64,000 nucleotides of DNA from an uncultured Bacillota bacterium (GTDB lineage: Bacteria; Bacillota_I; Bacilli_A; RF39; UBA660). A model generated the notes under the pieces. That model saw only the letters and a list, made by a program, of their open reading frames with translations, was not told where the DNA came from and did not search any database. Each line of letters starts with the position of its first letter. Positions within the stretch are counted from its first letter, which is position 1. The stretch lies in contig CAUAFL010000002.1 of assembly GCA_958428295.1 (NCBI GenBank), forward strand, positions 54,012 to 118,011, written 5' to 3'. Position numbers and translations under genes: made by a program. Positions 60,179-64,000 of the stretch are shown here, piece after piece.

Positions 60179-61420
60179 GTGATCGTAGTAATTAGTATTT
60201 TAGTAATTTGTGGGCTGTTTATGTTGGTAAAACAATATGTTTTATCTTTTCAAAATGCTTTATCTTGTCGTAAGGCTCCTTTAACGGAGCATTTTGCGGT
60301 TTTAATTCCTGCTCGTAATGAATCTTTGGTGATTGAGCAATTATTAACTAGTTTGGAAAAACAAACGTTTCCCTTGCACGGGGAAGATATTTATGTAATT
60401 GTTGAGGATAAAGAGGATGAAACGGTTAAGATTGTGAAAGAGCATCATTATCAGATCGTTTATCGACATGATGTTACTAAAAAGCGTAAAGGCTATGCCC
60501 TAGATGATGCTGTTAAGGAAATATTAGCGGCAGGAAAACATTATGATGCTTATTTTATTTTCGATGCGGATAATGTTTTGGATGAACATTACTTTGAAGA
60601 AATGGTCACGACTTATCGTTTGGGATATGATATTGGAATTGGTTATCGAAATTGTAAAAATGGCAATGACAGTGTTTATGCCGCGGTGTCTAGTTTAACT
60701 TTTTCTATGATTAATACGTTAGGAAATGGTCATAAAAGTCGTTATCATGAAACATTGACGATCAGTGGTACTGGTTTTTATGTTCGTGGAGATATTTTAG
60801 AACGGTTACAGGGGTATCCGTTTCATTCTTTGACGGAAGACTATGAATTGACTTTATTTGCTACTTTGCATGATCTTACCACATTTTATAATGATAAAGC
60901 TTGCTTTTATGATGAGCAGCCAATTACTTTTAAAGAGACGATTACGCAAAGAACTCGCTGGATACGAGGTTATTTTGATTGCCGTAAGTTGTATATTACT
61001 AAGTTGAAGGAAAAAAAGAAGTCCACCAATTATGCTTCCACTTATACTGCCATTGTTGGTGTAAAACCATTTATTTTACTTGTCTTAGCTATCATAATTT
61101 ATATCTTTTGGCAGATGTTTTTGGTAGTGGGACATTCTTTTCAGAGTTTAACGAGTCCTGTTAACTTTTTTCCTCTTGGTTGGTTACTCCTTTTCGTTTA
61201 TGGTCTTTTGCTGTTCATTACTTTTGTTATGTTGCATAAAGAACGACATAGTCTTAATTTAACGCTTAGGATGAAGGGCAAGGCTTTGTTTTTTAATCCT
61301 TTATTTTTAATTAGTTATGTGTATTGTCTTTGGCTGGCTTTTGCCAAAAAAGAAGTTACTTGGCAACCGATTCATCATCAAAGCCAATTAGAAATTGTGA
61401 AGCAAATAGAAAAGAAATAG
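60179..61420 (+). CDS. Membrane glycosyltransferase, family 2 (processive type)
   Basis: The 413-residue protein has an N-terminal helix, a GT2 domain and two or three C-terminal helices. The GT2 motifs are FAVLIPARNES, VIVEDK, FDADNVLD (metal-binding DxD-like, about residue 128), LTEDYEL (about 219, catalytic base) and QRTRWIRGY (Q/RxRW, about 257), as in cellulose- and hyaluronan-synthase-like enzymes. It probably makes a polysaccharide or glycolipid from a nucleotide sugar; the product is unknown. The GTG start lies 14 bases after the previous gene with AGTGGTGG. Confidence 0.88.
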   Translation: MIVVISILVICGLFMLVKQYVLSFQNALSCRKAPLTEHFAVLIPARNESLVIEQLLTSLEKQTFPLHGEDIYVIVEDKEDETVKIVKEHHYQIVYRHDVTKKRKGYALDDAVKEILAAGKHYDAYFIFDADNVLDEHYFEEMVTTYRLGYDIGIGYRNCKNGNDSVYAAVSSLTFSMINTLGNGHKSRYHETLTISGTGFYVRGDILERLQGYPFHSLTEDYELTLFATLHDLTTFYNDKACFYDEQPITFKETITQRTRWIRGYFDCRKLYITKLKEKKKSTNYASTYTAIVGVKPFILLVLAIIIYIFWQMFLVVGHSFQSLTSPVNFFPLGWLLLFVYGLLLFITFVMLHKERHSLNLTLRMKGKALFFNPLFLISYVYCLWLAFAKKEVTWQPIHHQSQLEIVKQIEKK

Positions 61421-61430
61421 GAGAAGAAAA

Positions 61431-62342
61431 ATGATAAAAATGGTTGAAACATTAGCTACTGCGAAAGGTATTACCCATTGTGGTACGATGCATGCTGATG
61501 AGGTGTTTGCTAGTGCACTGCTTTCTTTTTGCTGGCCTGATTTTCCGATCATCCGGCTAAAAGAGGTGGACTGGAAAGAGGTAGCCCCTGAACAAATTGT
61601 CTATGATATTGGTTTACGAGCATTCGATCATCATCAAAAGGATGCTTTAGTGCGCCCTAATGGCATAAAATATTGTGCCTTTGGTTTATTATTTCAGGAA
61701 TATGGAAGAAGAATATTACAACAGTTAGGGTATTCTTCTTTAGAGGCGTTGTTTTCCTATATTGATGAAGATTTCGTCATGGCGATCGATGCGATTGATA
61801 ATGGTGTATTTCCGTCCATTGAAGCTAGTTACAAAGTGAAAACGGTCAGTGATTTAATTAAGTTATTTAATTCTTATGATATGGAAACGGAAAGCGAAAA
61901 TCAACAATTTTTAAAAGCGGTTCATTTAGCGAGAATGATCTTGGAAGAAGAGTTCCGTTATGCGGCTTCTAAAATAGAAGCTCATGAGAAGGTATTAGCG
62001 GTACTTGAAAAAACGCAGGGTGCTATTTTAGAATTAGAAGCCTATCTCCCTTATGAGGAGACAATTTTAGCGTCTTCGTTGGGTGATAAGATTTTATTTG
62101 TTATTTATCCATCCAATCGAGGAGGTTATGCGGTAAAGACGGTGCCCAAAAGTGTTTCTGATCGGAGTGCACGGCTTTTGTTTCCAAGTAGTTGGGCCGG
62201 TCTTTCCAAGAAGGAGCTGCAACAAATAACGGGTGTCAATTCCGCCTCGTTTTGTCATCTTAATTTATTTATTGCTACGGCGAAGACAAAAGAAGATGCC
62301 TACTTATTAGCACAGAAAGCGATTGATGCAACGAATAAGTAA
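61431..62342 (+). CDS. MYG1/UPF0160 family DHH-type protein
   Basis: The 303-residue protein matches MYG1, a DHH-superfamily phosphohydrolase; eukaryotic MYG1 is a 3'-5' RNA exonuclease. Signatures are ITHCGTMHADEVFASALL, IVYDIGLRAFDHHQ, FGLLFQEYG, a segment with EDFVMAIDAIDNGV, and the C-terminal FVIYPSNRGGYAVKTVPK with SWAGLSKKELQQITGV. The Asp/His ligands of a two-metal site are present. It begins 11 bases after the glycosyltransferase stop with AGGAG, so the genes probably share a transcript, though a functional link is not evident. Confidence 0.88.
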   Translation: MIKMVETLATAKGITHCGTMHADEVFASALLSFCWPDFPIIRLKEVDWKEVAPEQIVYDIGLRAFDHHQKDALVRPNGIKYCAFGLLFQEYGRRILQQLGYSSLEALFSYIDEDFVMAIDAIDNGVFPSIEASYKVKTVSDLIKLFNSYDMETESENQQFLKAVHLARMILEEEFRYAASKIEAHEKVLAVLEKTQGAILELEAYLPYEETILASSLGDKILFVIYPSNRGGYAVKTVPKSVSDRSARLLFPSSWAGLSKKELQQITGVNSASFCHLNLFIATAKTKEDAYLLAQKAIDATNK

Positions 62343-62414
62343 CAAAAAACAACTGCTAGTTTCTAGCATTTTTTTGTCTATTGAGGGTACAATAGTAAAG
62401 GAAGGAGGGATCCT

Positions 62415-62993
62415 ATGGTCAACCAACAAAGTCATTTAAAAAAGATCATGACCATTGTTACGATACTGACTACCATTTTATTAATCCTTTTTATTGTTTA
62501 TGGATTAAAAGTGGGTTTCTTTGAATCAAATGATGCCTTGATTCGCCAGATTCGCCAGTATGGTATTATTGGGCCTTTATTTTTCTTGTTGATTCAAGTT
62601 GTACAGGTAATCTTTCCTGTTATCCCTGGAGGTGCTTCTTGTTTTGCCGGTGTGCTGGCTTTTGGTCCGTTTGAAGGATTCCTTTATAATTATCTTGGCC
62701 TTTGTGTAGGAAGTATAGCGGCCTTTTATTTGTCTCGCCGTTATGGTTTGCCACTGATTAAAAAATTATTTAAGGAACAGACCGTAGACAAATATTTGGG
62801 ATATATAAAAACCAAAACTTTTGAGAGAATTTTTTTCTGGGGAATTTTATTACCTGGGGCGCCGGATGATCTACTTTGTTATATTGCAGGAATCAGTGAT
62901 ATTACTTCTAAACGATTTGTTTATATAATTTTACTTTGTAAACCACTAACCTTAATTTTTTATAGTTGCTTTATGAAGTATTTTCTAATATAA
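62415..62993 (+). CDS. VTT-domain (TVP38/DedA-like) membrane protein
   Basis: The 192-residue protein has several membrane segments (IMTIVTILTTILLILFIVYGL, IIGPLFFLLIQVVQVIFPVIPGG, and two C-terminal ones). The VTT core is FPVIPGGASCFAGVLAFGPFEGFLYNYLGLCVGSIAAFYLSRRYG, then FFWGILLPGAPDDLLCYIAGIS. Family members are proposed lipid or proton-coupled scramblase-like proteins. AAGGAGGG precedes the start. Its own short intergenic region separates it from the MYG1 gene. Confidence 0.88.
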   Translation: MVNQQSHLKKIMTIVTILTTILLILFIVYGLKVGFFESNDALIRQIRQYGIIGPLFFLLIQVVQVIFPVIPGGASCFAGVLAFGPFEGFLYNYLGLCVGSIAAFYLSRRYGLPLIKKLFKEQTVDKYLGYIKTKTFERIFFWGILLPGAPDDLLCYIAGISDITSKRFVYIILLCKPLTLIFYSCFMKYFLI

Positions 62994-63011
62994 TTATCAT
63001 GGGTAGGTAGT

Positions 63012-63512
63012 ATGAGAAGAATTGCATATTGTTCAATTTATCAAAGTCCGATTGGGGAACTATTGATTACTGCCAATGAACAACAATTGCTTGGCATCAC
63101 TTTTAGTGACGGTACTTATCCAGAATATGAAAATTATTTAACGAAAGCAATGAAACAAGAGTTGATTGAGTATTTTGCTGGCGAGCGAACAGAGTTTTCT
63201 TTCTACCAATTTTCTATGAGAGGCTTTCAACAGCTGGTATTAGAAGTAGTGTTAACGATTCCCTATGGGAAAGTCATGACCTATCGGCAGGTAGCGCGAC
63301 ATCTTGGACCACAAATAAGCGTGGAAGCAGTGGCGGAGGTATTAGAGAGTAATCCTTTTTTGATATTGGTTCCTTGCCATCGGGTTGTGTTAAAGGATGG
63401 AAAATTACATAGCTATCGAGGTGGTCTTGCCAAAAAGCGGTGGCTTTTATTATTTGAAAAAGAACATAAGAAAGGAAGGATGGAACATGAAACTTGTGGA
63501 GATAAAAAATAA
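63012..63512 (+). CDS. ogt: Methylated-DNA-protein cysteine methyltransferase
   Basis: The 166-residue DNA repair protein removes alkyl groups from O6 of guanine. The acceptor Cys lies in VPCHRVV (about residue 121), with the arginine-finger region TYRQVARHLG and the following GGLAKKRWLL. The N-terminal domain lacks the Ada regulatory Cys cluster, so it is an Ogt-type enzyme. The ATG follows GGTAGGTAG. The next gene starts inside its end. Confidence 0.92.
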   Translation: MRRIAYCSIYQSPIGELLITANEQQLLGITFSDGTYPEYENYLTKAMKQELIEYFAGERTEFSFYQFSMRGFQQLVLEVVLTIPYGKVMTYRQVARHLGPQISVEAVAEVLESNPFLILVPCHRVVLKDGKLHSYRGGLAKKRWLLLFEKEHKKGRMEHETCGDKK

Positions 63513-63945
63513 AGGTACTAATATAGAACAGAAATCGGTAACAATATTAGGAATTGATATTCCTCTTATCTATGCTTTAAAAGAAGAAACTGATGGAATT
63601 AAGGAAGCAGTTAAGAATTGTGGCGTTTCTAATATCAATGACTTTTATCAAAAAGAATTATGCACTAAGCCATTCACCTTTACACAAGAAGAGGATTATG
63701 AAACGGTCAATTATCTAGAAAGTGAAGCTTGCATTTTAAATGCTATGGATGTAGCTTTATTATCATCTACTGACATTGATCGATACATAGAGTCTTATCA
63801 AGATTTATTATCTTCACTGAATGGGAAAGACCCTTCTTTGTATCCTACCATTATTAAACATGAAATTTGTTCTTTACAGTTAGCCAAAGAGCTTAAGGCA
63901 AAAGAAGGCTCCCAGGAAAAGACCATTATTTCTATTCATAGATAA
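63487..63945 (+). CDS. Hypothetical protein overlapping ogt
   Basis: I do not recognise this 152-residue soluble protein. The ATG at 63487 lies within the last 26 bases of ogt, with AAAGGAAGGA upstream, so translation is coupled. It is acidic, with EEDYETVNYLESEACILNAMDVALLSSTDIDRYIESYQDLLSSL and a tail KELKAKEGSQEKTIISIHR. The frame extends further upstream within ogt but without a ribosome site. No motif is seen. Confidence 0.6.
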   Translation: MKLVEIKNKGTNIEQKSVTILGIDIPLIYALKEETDGIKEAVKNCGVSNINDFYQKELCTKPFTFTQEEDYETVNYLESEACILNAMDVALLSSTDIDRYIESYQDLLSSLNGKDPSLYPTIIKHEICSLQLAKELKAKEGSQEKTIISIHR

Positions 63946-64000
63946 TTTATTTCACATGATTGGACAATTATGAAAATGTAAGTTTTCTTTTCTTTTGTCT

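Noticed and set aside
1..64000. CRISPR arrays, rRNA genes, complete insertion sequences or a prophage
   Set aside because: I looked for regularly spaced repeats, rRNA-like segments, intact transposases and phage structural genes and saw none; mobile-element traces are limited to the IS110 fragment and the 30.4-35.0 kb island.

Overview
The window is AT-rich chromosomal DNA of a low-G+C Firmicute with Bacilli-type gene order. It encodes spore proteins (an SspI-type SASP, GPR protease, SpoIIP and a YqxA-like protein). The run rpsT(-)/gpr/spoIIP/yqxA-like/lepA/.../hemW matches the Bacillus arrangement, so the organism is probably an endospore former or close to one. TGA is used as stop and TGG for Trp. 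I cannot name the species; an uncultured gut Bacilli lineage is my guess.

Layout. 0-8.5 kb: 3' part of pheT, a surface beta-helix-like protein, an ABC ATPase-permease fusion, a transglutaminase-like protein and an orphan AbiEii-type nucleotidyltransferase. 8.6-13 kb: parE-parC. 13.0-14.3 kb: a tRNA-Arg(CCT) gene split in its anticodon loop by about 1 kb that contains a second, intact tRNA-Arg(CCT) and an IS110 transposase remnant. 14.5-25.4 kb: sspI, lemA with a DUF2207 protein, hydrolase, rmuC, small membrane proteins, a lipoprotein, deoD and the ymfF/ymfH pair. 25.5-29.1 kb: a large pseudopilin with thrombospondin-1-like repeats, then a WG-repeat protein. 29.1-35.9 kb: a probable 6S-like RNA, rplS, lepB, then an accessory island (S41 protease, ASCH, HD, broken rhuM, DUF6870-like, GNAT) before rbgA. 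A diverged copy of the rbgA start lies inside the island. 35.9-45.5 kb: rpsT, the sporulation/lepA cluster, three poorly known proteins, hemW, and an HD protein with a dTMP-kinase-like protein. 45.5-57.6 kb: DUF421, a glycoside-hydrolase-like protein, two pseudopilins, nfo, a class B PBP, a Ham1-like pyrophosphatase, uvrC, a pseudopilin, mutL and miaA. 57.6-64 kb: a leader peptide with a nine-G tract and a terminator, then an ALK/LTK-type glycine-rich surface protein, a PF06541 membrane protein, a GT2 glycosyltransferase, a MYG1 homologue, a VTT-domain protein, ogt and an unknown protein.

Three themes stand out. First, four pseudopilin-like genes are scattered among other genes, one of them translationally linked to uvrC and mutL, with no pilus assembly genes in the window. 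Second, two surface proteins carry modules best known from animals (TSP1-like repeats and an ALK/LTK-like glycine-rich domain); one of these lies behind a G9 tract and a terminator. Third, two integration scars are legible: the split tRNA-Arg and the duplicated rbgA 5' end. All functional statements come from reading the sequence; no database search was run.
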